A DNA stretch of 64,000 nucleotides from assembly GCA_943367715.1 (NCBI GenBank), contig CALRJY020000029.1, forward strand, positions 18,528 through 82,527. Direction: 5' to 3'. Numbering within the stretch: position 1 is the first letter of the stretch; every line of letters begins with the position of its first letter. Of this stretch, positions 16,933 through 26,280 are shown piece after piece. This DNA comes from JAEYXS01 sp943367715. Lineage in GTDB: Bacteria > Verrucomicrobiota > Verrucomicrobiia > Limisphaerales > JAEYXS01. The position numbers and the translations under genes are program-made. The notes below the pieces were generated by a model, which was not told the DNA's origin, made no database searches, and saw nothing but the letters and a program-made list of their open reading frames with translations.

Positions 16933-17976
16933 ATGATCAACGTCGGCATCGTCGGGCTCGGCTTCATGGCCGCCACGCATATTAAGGCTTACCGCCAAGT
17001 TGAGGGCATTTGCGTCGCCGCCCTCTGCAGCCCCAGCGGCCGCCGCCTGGACGGTGATTTCTCCGACGTGGCCGGCAACATCGGCACGCAAGAACCGCTC
17101 AAACTAGATATGACCCAAGTGCGCGGCTATCGCGACTTCGCAGAAATGCTCGCCGACTCGGACATACACGCCATCGACATCTGCACCCCCACCCTTGCCC
17201 ATAAAGATCAGGCCATCGCCGCGTTGAAAGCGGGCAAGCACGTCCTCTGCGAGAAACCCCTCGCCCGCACCTCCGCGCAAGCCCGCGAGATTCTCGCCGT
17301 CGCCAGCGTGACCGATCGCGTTTTCCTCCCGGCCATGTGCGCCCGTTGGTGGCCCGGTTGGTCGTGGCTGAAGCAAACGATTGATAGCGGCCTCTACGGC
17401 AAAGTCCTCGGCGCCCGTTTCCGCCGCGTCGCGCAACCTCCGGGTTGGGGTCAGCACAACTTCCTTGAAGGCGCTAAGTCCGGCGGTGCTCTGCTTGACC
17501 TCCACATCCACGATGTCGATTTCGTGCAATGGTGTTTCGGTGCACCCAAGAGCGTTTACGCCACCGGCTATTCCAGCCTCAGCGGAGCCATCGATCACGT
17601 CTTGGTGCAATACACTTACGCCAGCGGCGCGATGGTACATGCCGAAGGTTCCTGGGCCTTCGCCGATGGCTTCGGTTTCAACAAGGCTTACACCGTGAAT
17701 TTCGAGCGCGCCACCGCGGACTTCGACCTCGCCCGCGGAAAAGAAGCTCACAAACTCTTTGTGAAAGGTGAACCCCCTCAAGTCCTCTCCACCGACGGCC
17801 CCGATGGCTACATCGGCGAGATCACCCACTTCCGCGATTGCATCCAGACGGGCAAGCAACCCACCGTCGTCACCGTCGTCGATGCCCTGAACGACCTCCT
17901 CCTCTGCGAAGCCGAGGAACAATCCATCCGCACGGGCGCTGTGGTTGAGTTCACTTTTCCCGCCAGCTTGGACTAG
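16933..17976 (+). CDS. Gfo/Idh/MocA-family NAD(P)-dependent oxidoreductase
   Basis: A 347-residue cytoplasmic dehydrogenase. The N-terminal Rossmann fold shows GIVGLGFMA (5-13). The family signature EKPLA follows at 107-111 (HVLCEKPLA), with the C-terminal alpha/beta domain carrying GGALLDLHIHDVDFVQW, whose Asp/His pair is typical of the substrate pocket. Family members oxidise or reduce sugars, inositols and related polyols with NAD(P). The exact substrate cannot be read. The ATG at 16933 is chosen because it sits directly before the first beta strand; a GTG six codons upstream is possible. It is flanked by unrelated genes and seems monocistronic. Confidence 0.88.
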   Translation: MINVGIVGLGFMAATHIKAYRQVEGICVAALCSPSGRRLDGDFSDVAGNIGTQEPLKLDMTQVRGYRDFAEMLADSDIHAIDICTPTLAHKDQAIAALKAGKHVLCEKPLARTSAQAREILAVASVTDRVFLPAMCARWWPGWSWLKQTIDSGLYGKVLGARFRRVAQPPGWGQHNFLEGAKSGGALLDLHIHDVDFVQWCFGAPKSVYATGYSSLSGAIDHVLVQYTYASGAMVHAEGSWAFADGFGFNKAYTVNFERATADFDLARGKEAHKLFVKGEPPQVLSTDGPDGYIGEITHFRDCIQTGKQPTVVTVVDALNDLLLCEAEEQSIRTGAVVEFTFPASLD

Positions 17977-18028
17977 CAGCCATATTCTTTGAACCAAATC
18001 CCCCTCCCCACCGTCCAATGAGCGACAT

Positions 18029-18056
18029 TTGACACCGGTGCCAGTTCGGCTAGCTT
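18029..18056 (+). promoter_or_regulatory. Candidate sigma-70-like promoter of the peroxiredoxin gene
   Basis: A perfect TTGACA (18029-18034), a 16-nt spacer and TAGCTT (18051-18056) lie 37 bp upstream of the peroxiredoxin ATG. The -35 is exact, the -10 weak (3 of 6). Confidence 0.4.
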
Positions 18057-18093
18057 GCCGCTGTTCACCATCGCTAATCACTAAACTAGCATT

Positions 18094-18615
18094 ATGAAAC
18101 TTAGCACTCTCTTGGCCTGCGCTGCGGCACTGGTCATGACCCTCAACGCCCACGCTGCCACGCCCAAGGTCGGCGATAAAGCTCCCGCCGTGGAAGGCAA
18201 AGACCAAGACGGCAAGCCCTGGAAGCTCGCCGACCAGACCGGCAAGAAAGCCATCCTCCTCTACTTCTACCCGAAGGACGACACCCCCGGCTGCACCAAG
18301 CAGGCCTGCGGCCTCCGCGATCGCATGGGCGACCTGAAGAAGGACGGCATCGAGGTGATTGGCGTCAGCTTTGACTCCTCCGAGAGCCACAAGGCATTCA
18401 TCGCCAAGCACAACCTGAACTTCCCGTTGCTGGCTGACACGGATGGCAAGATTGCCGATGCCTATGGCGTGCGCCGTGAAGCGGGCAAGAACATCGCCCG
18501 CCGCGCCTCCTTCCTTATCGACAAGGATGGCAAAATCGCCCACGTCACGGACGTGCCCAGCGCCGATGTCCATCTGACCGAAATGAAAGACGCCGCCGCC
18601 AAGCTGAAAAAGTAA
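18094..18615 (+). CDS. bcp: Exported thiol peroxiredoxin, BCP/PrxQ type
   Basis: A 173-residue AhpC/TSA-family protein. Residues 1-22 form a signal peptide (LLACAAALVMTLNAHA), so it should work in the periplasm rather than the cytosol as E. coli Bcp does. The catalytic motif PGCTKQACGLRD places the peroxidatic Cys67 and, five residues on, the resolving Cys72, as in the PrxQ/BCP subgroup. It would reduce hydrogen peroxide and organic peroxides with thioredoxin-like donors. YFYPKDDTPGCT and GVSFDSSESHKAFI are family hallmarks. A strong intrinsic terminator follows, so the gene is probably transcribed alone. Confidence 0.9.
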   Translation: MKLSTLLACAAALVMTLNAHAATPKVGDKAPAVEGKDQDGKPWKLADQTGKKAILLYFYPKDDTPGCTKQACGLRDRMGDLKKDGIEVIGVSFDSSESHKAFIAKHNLNFPLLADTDGKIADAYGVRREAGKNIARRASFLIDKDGKIAHVTDVPSADVHLTEMKDAAAKLKK

Positions 18616-18641
18616 GCGGGGCGCGATATTCAATCACCAAA

Positions 18642-18670
18642 GCCAGCCCTCATCGGCTGGCCTTTTTCAT
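18642..18670 (+). terminator. Rho-independent terminator after the peroxiredoxin gene
   Basis: GCCAGCC (18642-18648) pairs with GGCTGGC (18655-18661) across a 6-nt loop, followed by CTTTTTCATTTT. It lies 26 bp past the stop codon. Confidence 0.9.
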
Positions 18671-20289
18671 TTTGGAGAGGACGTTTGTTTCCTCAGATAA
18701 ACATCTCCCCAATAACTGGCCTGCGGTGTTGCTTCCAGATCAAAGGCCACTATCCGCTCCTGCAAGAAAACCGTGTTCGTCCTCTGTGCCCCCGCAACGA
18801 TCATCGCCCCGATGCGTTCCTCAGGCGTCAAGCCACCGATCACTGTGCGCATCCGCTCATCCGTCAGCGGCCAGTAATTCTTATCTATGATCGCCTTGCG
18901 CTGGCCATAGAACGCGACCGAGGGATCCCAATCCCGCCCATACACCAGCAATGTCTGCCGGGCCTCCAATCGCGCATCGAGCATCCGTCGGAAATCGGTT
19001 TCGTAGTGCTGTCGCTCCGGAATCTCCGCGATGAGCAATGAATGATAACGTGGATAACCATACAGTTGCCCCACAATGATCAGCCCTAGAAAAAGCATCG
19101 CTACCCGCTGCATCCAAGCACGTGAATCCTCCCACGCTGCCAAGCCCGCCAGACCTAACGCCAGCAAAAGCAGATAACCATTCGCCACGAAATAATACTC
19201 ATGGATATGGTAAAGATTGGTGAACACCACGGGCCCGGCCATGAACGCCAGGAGCAGTATTGCTTGCTGCAAAAGACGCCGACGTGTCAGCAACGCCGCC
19301 ACCAGCCAGAGTAACAACGGCAGCTTGTAACCGAGCCCGGGCGTCTGGCTGGAAAATCCCAAAGTGACGTTGCTCAGCAGATGCCGCCAGGTGTCACCCG
19401 CCAGCTTTTGCTGGATGGTTCCGTAATTCCATTCCTTTAAGGCCTGCGTGGTGATCGTCTCGCGTGCCATCACGTTGCGTTCCTTCAAACGATCCGCCCA
19501 GGCCGCCCAACCTAAACCGACGGCCAAAGTCCACACACCAAGCAGAAGAAAGAACACTAAGTTTTTCGCTGCCCGTCGTTTCGCTTCAGGACTCCTCCAC
19601 TGCGATACCAGCAGCGTCACCAAGATCATCCCCAACAAGACCTCCATCACAAACAACGTCGTGATCTTCTGCAACGCAGCCAAAGCTCCGAACATTACCG
19701 CCCATCCCCACGCCGACCGCTTGCCCTCCATTACCGCACTTAAGACCCGCCCGCCAAACGCCAGCGCCAGATAGAGCGCGCATGTCTCGATCATGAAACT
19801 CCGCGACCAATAGATGGACGCCGGGGCCGCAGCGACCCCCAGCAGCAAGGCCGCCCGGTGGACCTTGCCCGGCACGAAATGACGCAACGCCCGGAACAGC
19901 TCAAACAACGCCAGCCACCAGAACATCAGACTGACCAACCGCCCTGTAAGTTCCAAAGACAAGCCCGTGACCTTCACCATTGCCGCCACCAGCCATTGGT
20001 AAAGCGGGAATTCCATCGGGATGGACCAGGGTGGCCCCATCACCGGCGTGATATAGGGAAACCACGCCCCTTCGCTCAGCATGTAGTGCACCGAGATGGC
20101 CGTCTGCGTTTGCCGGTGCGAATGCCGGTCCAGCAACGGGTCCTGGATATCGCGAAAGGTGAACCAGAGGATGACCGCTCCGCATACCAGCACCACCAGC
20201 CAGGCCCACTTGGGAAATGCCTCAGTTGAAGCCTCGCCCGGGGCCGGTTTATCGCTGGTAGTAACGGTATCCAAAACGCCGTTAATCAT
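18667..20289 (-). CDS. Family-39-like membrane glycosyltransferase
   Basis: A 540-residue polytopic membrane protein with about 10-12 hydrophobic helices, starting with WLVVLVCGAVILWFTF (30-45). Directly after the first helix comes DRHSHRQTQTA (54-64), the acidic and basic loop typical of PMT/ArnT-like (GT39/GT83) enzymes, which use a polyprenyl-phosphate sugar donor at the outer face of the inner membrane. The C-terminal portion (LLVYGRDWDPSVAFYGQRKA) forms a soluble periplasmic domain. The ATG at 20289 has GGGGA just upstream and is preferred over upstream codons of the same frame, which would run into the divergent RNase R start. Likely role: glycosylation of lipid or protein; the acceptor is unknown. 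Confidence 0.8.
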   Translation of the reverse strand: MINGVLDTVTTSDKPAPGEASTEAFPKWAWLVVLVCGAVILWFTFRDIQDPLLDRHSHRQTQTAISVHYMLSEGAWFPYITPVMGPPWSIPMEFPLYQWLVAAMVKVTGLSLELTGRLVSLMFWWLALFELFRALRHFVPGKVHRAALLLGVAAAPASIYWSRSFMIETCALYLALAFGGRVLSAVMEGKRSAWGWAVMFGALAALQKITTLFVMEVLLGMILVTLLVSQWRSPEAKRRAAKNLVFFLLLGVWTLAVGLGWAAWADRLKERNVMARETITTQALKEWNYGTIQQKLAGDTWRHLLSNVTLGFSSQTPGLGYKLPLLLWLVAALLTRRRLLQQAILLLAFMAGPVVFTNLYHIHEYYFVANGYLLLLALGLAGLAAWEDSRAWMQRVAMLFLGLIIVGQLYGYPRYHSLLIAEIPERQHYETDFRRMLDARLEARQTLLVYGRDWDPSVAFYGQRKAIIDKNYWPLTDERMRTVIGGLTPEERIGAMIVAGAQRTNTVFLQERIVAFDLEATPQASYWGDVYLRKQTSSPK

Positions 20290-20422
20290 GCTTCCCCGCC
20301 CCGTCTTATCAATCGAATAGTCACCTTTGAAAACCAAGCCACCCGTCCCCGTCTGCCACTTAATTCCACTCCGTGCTGGCAGTCCGCCGGAATTTGGCGC
20401 ATATTCGGAAAAACGCCAAAGA

Positions 20423-22996
20423 ATGAGCGAAGAGAATCTCCCCCTGAAACGTGCGGCCAAGCCCGCCCGCCGTCCCGAGCAACTTAACGACCGAGTCCTC
20501 CAGTTGCTGGGCCAAAAGAACTACACCCCGGCCAATGTCCCCGAAATGCTGCGGTTCCTGCATCTGGCGCCCAATCGCCAGCAGGACTTGCAAGTCGTGC
20601 TTCAGGAACTGGAACAAGGCGGCAAGATCGCCCGGGTCAAAGGCAACCGTTACATCATCCCCCTCGAGGCCGATCTGATCCCCGGCCGCCTGCGCATCAA
20701 TCGCGGCGGCAAAGGCTTCCTCCAGCCTGATGACGGCAACATGAAGGAGGTCGTCATCCTGGATAGCGACACCGGCACCGCCATGGATGGCGACCGCGTC
20801 CTCATCCGCCTGAACATCAAAGCCCAAGGCTTGCGCACGCAGGGAGAGGCCGTGCAAACCGGCAAGGTCATCCGCATCCTCGACCGCAAGCGCATGCGCA
20901 TGGTCGGCACCCTCAAGCGGGGCGATCGTTTCCTCTACGTCATCCCCGATGATCCGCGCATGCAGCATGACATTTACGTGTCTGAACCGCGCGATGTCGG
21001 CCGCCCGGCCAATATCGGTGACAAGGTGGTCGTGGAGATGAAGGAGTGGGAATCCCGTCACACGAATCCGGAAGGCGAGATCGTGGAAGTACTCGGCGCG
21101 CCCGATGCCGAGGGCGTGGACATGCTCTCCGTCCTGCGCCAATACAATCTGCCACTCAGCTTTCCGCACGAAGTCCTCTCCGAAGCCCGCGCTTACGGCA
21201 ACCAGGTGAAGCCGGAGGAGATCGCGGAACGTGAAGATTGCCGCCAGCACCTCGTCATCACCATCGATCCCGATGATGCCAAAGATTTCGATGACGCCAT
21301 CTGCTTGCAACGCCTCTCTGCTTCCCAATGGAAGCTCTGGGTGCACATCGCTGATGTCTCGCATTACGTGAAGCCGGGCACCGCGCTGGACACTGAAGCC
21401 CGCAAGCGTGGCAACTCCACCTATCTCGTGGATCGCGTCATCCCGATGCTACCCGAGGCCTTGAGCAATGAGCTCTGCTCGCTCAAGCCGAACGTCGAGC
21501 GTCTGACCAAGTGCGTGGAATTCCTCGTCTCCGATGATGGTCGCGTGTTGAAGAGCCGCTTCTATCCTGCCGTCATCCATTCGCAACGCCGCTTCAGCTA
21601 TCAGGAAGTGCTCGCCATTCTCCAACGTGAACCCGCTGATGACGACATCGAGCGCATGCTCCATGCCGCGCATCAGCTCGCGCAAAAGATCCGCCGTCGT
21701 CGTTTCGATGCTGGCTCGCTGGAACTGGATTTCCCGGAAACCAAGATCCGCCTCGATGAAAAAGGCAAGGTCCTGCGCATCGAGAAGACGGAGAACGATG
21801 TCTCCCATCAATTGATCGAGGAATACATGCTCCTCGCCAATGAAGCCGTGGCCACCGAACTGATGCGCCGCAATATCCCGGCTATTTACCGAGTGCATGA
21901 GGAACCGGATCCCAAGCGCCTCGCGGAATACCGGGAAGATGTGCTCACGCAAAACATCCCGTGCGGCAATCTGAGCAAGAAGGAAGAAGTGCAGAAACTT
22001 CTTCACAAGCTCGGCACCTTGCCCATCGGTCCGGCGTTGAAGATCGGTTTCCTGAAATCGCTCATGCGCGCGCGTTACGCCATGGAGCCGCTCGGCCATT
22101 ACGGTCTGGCCAAGCCGAAGTACACGCACTTCACCTCGCCCATCCGGCGCTACTCCGATCTCGTGGTGCATCGCGCCCTGTTCGAGACAGGTCACGGCAA
22201 GCAGCATTCGCTCAAGGAAACTTCCGAACACATCTCCGAGACGGAACGCAACTCCGCCGACGCCGAGCGCGACAGCAAGGACGTGAAGATGTACGCCTAC
22301 CTGCGCGCCCAGTTGGAGATGGAGGTACCGCCGCGCTATCCCGCGCTGGTCACTGACGTGCGCAACTTCGGTTTCTTCGTGGATGTCACCGGCCTCTCCA
22401 TGAGCGGGCTCGTGCCGCTCTCGACGGTTGAGGACGATTTCTACGTCTTCGATTCGGGCCGCAATCATCTCGTGGGCCGTCGCACTCGCAAGATCATCCG
22501 TCTGGGTGATCGCGTGGAAGTGCAGATCGCCAAGGTGGACAGCTTCAAGAAGCAGGTGGACTTCAAGCTGGCCAGCGATGCCAAAGCGAGCGCGGGCAAA
22601 CCCAAAGGCAAATTTGGCCCCGAACGTCGTCCTTCTGGCCAACCTCAACGTGGCCGCGACAATCAACGTGACGGAGAGAATCAACGCGCTGGAGGCAATC
22701 AAGGCTCCGGACGCTCTTCCCGTCCGGAAGGAGCCAACCGTGGTGGTCGCAAATTCTCAGATCGCCCGGCACGTCCTGGTGACTCAGCCCGTCCGGGTGC
22801 TCCGGTACGGCCGCAAGGCCCTTCCCGTCCGCAAGGTTCAGGTTCGGCCCCAAGACCATCCGGTGGTGGCAGCGGTGGACGTCGTCCCCTGCCCTCGAGC
22901 GGCAAACAACTGCCCTCGTCGCAAGGCGGTCGTGCCCCCTTGCCCAGCGGCAACCGTTCCTTCGGCGGTCCGAATCGCAGCAAGGGACGCCGGTAA
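20423..22996 (+). CDS. rnr: Ribonuclease R
   Basis: An 857-residue 3'-5' exoribonuclease. N-terminal winged-helix and cold-shock-like domains are followed by the RNB catalytic domain, whose metal-binding Asp cluster is seen in DPDDAKDFDDAICL (about 282-295). Further RNB signatures are HIADVSHYVKPGTALD and FTSPIRRYSDLVVHR. An S1 domain lies around 640-720. After it comes a tail of about 130 residues rich in Gly, Arg, Pro, Ser and Gln (for example PERRPSGQPQRGRDNQ). Other RNase R enzymes have basic tails, but this one is longer and more repetitive. The ATG at 20423 begins MSEENLPLKR. RNase R degrades structured RNA and takes part in rRNA and tmRNA-linked quality control. Confidence 0.95.
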   Translation: MSEENLPLKRAAKPARRPEQLNDRVLQLLGQKNYTPANVPEMLRFLHLAPNRQQDLQVVLQELEQGGKIARVKGNRYIIPLEADLIPGRLRINRGGKGFLQPDDGNMKEVVILDSDTGTAMDGDRVLIRLNIKAQGLRTQGEAVQTGKVIRILDRKRMRMVGTLKRGDRFLYVIPDDPRMQHDIYVSEPRDVGRPANIGDKVVVEMKEWESRHTNPEGEIVEVLGAPDAEGVDMLSVLRQYNLPLSFPHEVLSEARAYGNQVKPEEIAEREDCRQHLVITIDPDDAKDFDDAICLQRLSASQWKLWVHIADVSHYVKPGTALDTEARKRGNSTYLVDRVIPMLPEALSNELCSLKPNVERLTKCVEFLVSDDGRVLKSRFYPAVIHSQRRFSYQEVLAILQREPADDDIERMLHAAHQLAQKIRRRRFDAGSLELDFPETKIRLDEKGKVLRIEKTENDVSHQLIEEYMLLANEAVATELMRRNIPAIYRVHEEPDPKRLAEYREDVLTQNIPCGNLSKKEEVQKLLHKLGTLPIGPALKIGFLKSLMRARYAMEPLGHYGLAKPKYTHFTSPIRRYSDLVVHRALFETGHGKQHSLKETSEHISETERNSADAERDSKDVKMYAYLRAQLEMEVPPRYPALVTDVRNFGFFVDVTGLSMSGLVPLSTVEDDFYVFDSGRNHLVGRRTRKIIRLGDRVEVQIAKVDSFKKQVDFKLASDAKASAGKPKGKFGPERRPSGQPQRGRDNQRDGENQRAGGNQGSGRSSRPEGANRGGRKFSDRPARPGDSARPGAPVRPQGPSRPQGSGSAPRPSGGGSGGRRPLPSSGKQLPSSQGGRAPLPSGNRSFGGPNRSKGRR

Positions 22997-23068
22997 GAAT
23001 TGATTCTCTCACAATTCTTTTACACTTAATTGTTCGCGGGGAGCGAGGGCGGATCGCATGATAAATTC

Positions 23069-24838
23069 ATGCAATCAAGACTCTCGCTCTCCTTTTTCCC
23101 CCTGCTGGTCGCCGGGCTGCTGGCGACTGGCCTAGCCTCGCTCCATGCCGCAGAAAAAGCCGCCCAGCTCAGCACGCTGGGCCGGATGACCGTCAAGGAG
23201 ATCACTGTCTTCAAGGACGGCCACTGCTTCATCGCGCAGGAAGGCCAGCTCCCCACCGATCCAGAAGGCAACGTGCTGCTGGACCAGTTGCCCCAGCCCG
23301 TTATCGGCACGTTCTGGCCATATACCAGTGAGCGCACAGCCAAGCTCACAGGTGTCGTCGCCAGCCAGCGTCGTGTCATCATTCCGCGTACGGCTCTGAC
23401 TTTGCGTGAGTTGCTGGAGGCCAATGTCGGCAGTGACGCCCTGATCACGGAGGTGGACAGTAACCGCTATTCCGCCACCATCGTGGGATTCCCCATCCGC
23501 AGCGCCGAGGAACAGGAATCAATCAATCCGCCTAACAGCCCCGCCCGCTTGCCCGAAAAAGGCAACGTGCTGCTGCTGCGCACGGCTGATGGCACCAAAG
23601 CCCTGGATATCGGCCGCATCATGGATGTCACGTTCAAGAACCAGCCCAAGTCCACCGCGACCACCGAGGAATTCCGTAATCTCCTGACATTAAAACTGGA
23701 TTGGAACAATCGTGCTCGTGCGGCCAAGGCGCAGGTGGGCGTGTTCTACCTGCAGAAAGGTGTCCGCTGGATACCCAGCTACAAAGTGGAACTGGATGGC
23801 AAAGGGCAGGCCACGTTGAAGCTGCAGGCCACCATCATCAATGAACTCACGGACTTGGTAGATACCGACCTGAATCTCGTCATCGGCGTGCCCACATTCG
23901 CCTTCAAAGACACGTTGGACCCGATGGCCCTGCAGCAGACCTTGGCGCAACTCTCCGAATATTTCCAAGGCCGGGGCGATGACAACCGCATCGGCAACAA
24001 TTTCTCCAATGCCATCATGAGCCAGAGTGCGCGCATGACAGAGCATCGGGCGAGCAGTCCGGCCACCGACATCGGCCCCGATCTGCCTGAAGGCACCAAG
24101 AGCGAAGATCTCTTCATCTTCAGCCTGAAAAAGATAACGTTGAAAAAGGGCGAACGTATGGTCGTGCCCGTGGCCGAATACACCTTGCCGTATCGCGATG
24201 TCTTCACCTTGGATCTTCCTTTCGCTCCACCGCCGGAAGTGCGCGGCAACTTGAATACCCAGCAGCAGCAGGAACTCGCTCGCCTGTTCAATTCACCGAA
24301 GGTGGCGCACAAGGTCCGGCTCACGAACAAGAGCAAGCAGCCGCTCACCACCGCCCCAGCCCTTATCCTCAGCGAAGGCCGGGTGCTCGCCCAGGGCATG
24401 ATGACCTACACCGCTCCCGGTGCGGAATCCGATCTCAACGTCACCACGGCCGTGGACATTTCCGTGAAGAAAAGCGATGTGGAAAGTGAACGGGTGGCCA
24501 ACGCCCTCAAGAATGATTCTTACAGCTTCTTCCGCATCAATCTTAACGGTGAGATCAAAGTCACCAACCATCGCGCCCAGCCAGTCACTCTGGAAGTCAC
24601 CCGTCACGTCCTGGGCAACGCCACTCAGGCCAACATGGACGGTAAAGCAGAGAAGATGAACGTGTTTGAAAATGGCGACAATATCGGCTCGGGAGATTAT
24701 CCGTCGTGGTGGCAATGGTATGGCTGGCCCAACTGGTGGCACCACGTAAACGGTTTAAGCCGGGTGACTTGGAAGCTGACCTTGGAGCCGTCCAAGACTT
24801 CCGAGCTGACCTATCAATGGCACTATCACTGGAGATAG
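23069..24838 (+). CDS. Secreted DUF4139-like protein
   Basis: A 589-residue protein with a signal peptide (FFPLLVAGLLATGLASLHAA). The central region around residue 231, GVRWIPSYKVEL, followed by INELTDLVDTDLNLVIG, resembles DUF4139, found in mucoidy-inhibitor-like proteins of unknown biochemistry. The upstream segment (ITVFKDGHCFIAQEG) fits the beta-rich N-terminal part of such proteins. The C-terminus ends in a Trp/His-rich stretch (WWQWYGWPNWWHHV, then YQWHYHWR). The ATG at 23069 is chosen because it gives a clean signal peptide; a TTG at 23030 is in frame. The gene is convergent with the UDG-family gene. The function is unknown. Confidence 0.65.
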   Translation: MQSRLSLSFFPLLVAGLLATGLASLHAAEKAAQLSTLGRMTVKEITVFKDGHCFIAQEGQLPTDPEGNVLLDQLPQPVIGTFWPYTSERTAKLTGVVASQRRVIIPRTALTLRELLEANVGSDALITEVDSNRYSATIVGFPIRSAEEQESINPPNSPARLPEKGNVLLLRTADGTKALDIGRIMDVTFKNQPKSTATTEEFRNLLTLKLDWNNRARAAKAQVGVFYLQKGVRWIPSYKVELDGKGQATLKLQATIINELTDLVDTDLNLVIGVPTFAFKDTLDPMALQQTLAQLSEYFQGRGDDNRIGNNFSNAIMSQSARMTEHRASSPATDIGPDLPEGTKSEDLFIFSLKKITLKKGERMVVPVAEYTLPYRDVFTLDLPFAPPPEVRGNLNTQQQQELARLFNSPKVAHKVRLTNKSKQPLTTAPALILSEGRVLAQGMMTYTAPGAESDLNVTTAVDISVKKSDVESERVANALKNDSYSFFRINLNGEIKVTNHRAQPVTLEVTRHVLGNATQANMDGKAEKMNVFENGDNIGSGDYPSWWQWYGWPNWWHHVNGLSRVTWKLTLEPSKTSELTYQWHYHWR

Positions 24839-24847
24839 CTTGGCACG

Positions 24848-25447
24848 CTATTTAACGCTCTTTAGTAAAGGCGCGACACGTTCGCGCAAGGCGGGCAACA
24901 CCTCCGTATCAAACCACGGACGCTGCCGCAGCCAGAGCCGGTTGCGCGGACTGGGATGCGGCAGCGGAAAAAACTCCGGCAGATACTCCGCGTAAGCTCG
25001 CACCGTATCGGAAAGGCTGCCCTTGCTCCGTTTGCCCAAATAATACGCCTGCGCGTAGCTGCCTACGAGCAAGGTCAGCTCCACCTTCGGCAACGCTGCT
25101 CTCAATAGCGGATGCCAAAGCGGCGCGCACTCCGGGCGTGGCGGTGAATCCCCTGACTTGCCTTTGCCCGGATAGCAAAACCCAGTGGGGATGATCGCGA
25201 TCTGCGATTCATCGTAGAATTCGTCGCGGCTTAATTGGAGCCAGTCACGCAAGCGATCACCGGATGGATCGTTCCAAGGAATACCTGTCTCCTGCACTTT
25301 GCGGCCCGGCGCCTGCCCCACTATCATCAGGCGCGCCGAGGGCAACGCACGCAATACCGGCTTGGGCGCGAACGGCAGATGCGCTGCACAAACGGTGCAG
25401 GCACGCACCCGCTTGAGCAATTGATCCAGAGTTTCCGGCCGGGCCAT
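24848..25447 (-). CDS. Uracil-DNA glycosylase family protein with probable Fe-S cluster
   Basis: A 199-residue DNA repair enzyme. GQAPGRKVQETGIPWNDPSG (44-63) matches motif 1 of the family 4/5 uracil-DNA glycosylases, and HPSPRN near residue 165 matches motif 2. Four cysteines are placed as in the Fe-S enzymes: Cys17 and Cys20 (CTVC), Cys92 (GFCYPG) and Cys108 (RPECAP). It would excise uracil from DNA in the cytoplasm. The Q in GQAPG rather than GEAPG is a feature of some divergent members, so the exact substrate is uncertain. The gene seems to stand alone and converges with the DUF4139-like gene. Confidence 0.82.
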   Translation of the reverse strand: MARPETLDQLLKRVRACTVCAAHLPFAPKPVLRALPSARLMIVGQAPGRKVQETGIPWNDPSGDRLRDWLQLSRDEFYDESQIAIIPTGFCYPGKGKSGDSPPRPECAPLWHPLLRAALPKVELTLLVGSYAQAYYLGKRSKGSLSDTVRAYAEYLPEFFPLPHPSPRNRLWLRQRPWFDTEVLPALRERVAPLLKSVK

Positions 25448-25634
25448 ACCCTAACAATACACCCTAAAACTGACTCTGAACAAGCGGCTGGACTAAAAGA
25501 GGCAAATAATGTACATCTTTAAACAATTCAGACGGTTAACAACGCCGGGAAACCGTCGAAACTTACCCCAATGACATGCTGCCGGATGAAAGGGCGATTT
25601 ACGTCCAGAAACAGCAGCGAAACCTTAGATCAAT

Positions 25635-26207
25635 ATGAAGAAAATTGACGAATCACGGTTGGAGACTGATCTCGAATATCGCTTTAACTACCTGTGCGAT
25701 TTCATCGGCTTCGGGGAACAGGACATCAAGGTCATCCACAGCGCCGCTCCTCTGCTGGCCCCAGTGGTGCCAGCCTTGGTGGATGCGGTCTACAATAAGC
25801 TCATCGGCTATGATGCCACCTGGCGCCATTTTGTTCCCCCGCAGCATGGTTACACCGGTGAAACGCCCGTCTCCCTCGAAACGCTGAACATGGATCATCC
25901 TCAGATCCAGTTCCGTAAACAACATCTGGCTCGCTACCTGGAGAAGCTGGTCACCGCACCTTATGACGGCAAGTTGGTGAACTACCTGAACTTCGTCGGC
26001 AAGATGCACACACCCAAGGCTGGCAACCCGCATCTCAACGTGCCGCTCATCCAGATGAATTCATTGATGGGCTTCGTGGCGGACGCGGTGAATGCCACGA
26101 TCATGGGCTTCGACATCCCCAACGACCTGAAGACGGCGGCTATCCGTGCCTTCAGCAAGTTGCTGTGGATACAGAATGACCTGATCGTGCGGCACTACGC
26201 TGCTTAA
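25635..26207 (+). CDS. Single-domain protoglobin
   Basis: A 190-residue haem protein of the protoglobin family, related to the sensor domain of globin-coupled sensors. Family features are a pre-A helix (YLCDFIGFGEQDIKVIHSAA), FVPPQHGY, and a probable proximal His125 in FVGKMHTPKAGNPHLNVPL. No methyl-accepting, GGDEF or kinase output domain is attached. The protein would bind O2, CO or NO in the cytoplasm. It could act as a gas scavenger or as a sensor working through a separate partner. A 187-bp leader precedes it and a strong terminator follows, so it is probably monocistronic. Confidence 0.88.
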   Translation: MKKIDESRLETDLEYRFNYLCDFIGFGEQDIKVIHSAAPLLAPVVPALVDAVYNKLIGYDATWRHFVPPQHGYTGETPVSLETLNMDHPQIQFRKQHLARYLEKLVTAPYDGKLVNYLNFVGKMHTPKAGNPHLNVPLIQMNSLMGFVADAVNATIMGFDIPNDLKTAAIRAFSKLLWIQNDLIVRHYAA

Positions 26208-26221
26208 GAATACTTTGGTTT

Positions 26222-26260
26222 ACGGGCAAGCGGGAGTATTCCTGCTTGCCCGTTTTGCTT
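26222..26260 (+). terminator. Rho-independent terminator after the protoglobin gene
   Basis: ACGGGCAAGC (26222-26231) and GCTTGCCCGT (26244-26253) make a 10-bp stem, followed by TTTGCTTT. It also separates the protoglobin transcript from the next gene, whose ATG is at 26281. Confidence 0.85.
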
Positions 26261-26280
26261 TCTGCCGCTTGCATAAGCCC

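Noticed and set aside
17104..18633. Long minus-strand frame opposite the oxidoreductase and peroxiredoxin genes
   Set aside because: It spans two well-supported genes and an intergenic promoter on the other strand and shows no domain.
25448..25634. Possible riboswitch in the protoglobin leader
   Set aside because: The 187-nt leader has no match to any riboswitch core I know and no convincing conserved stems by eye.
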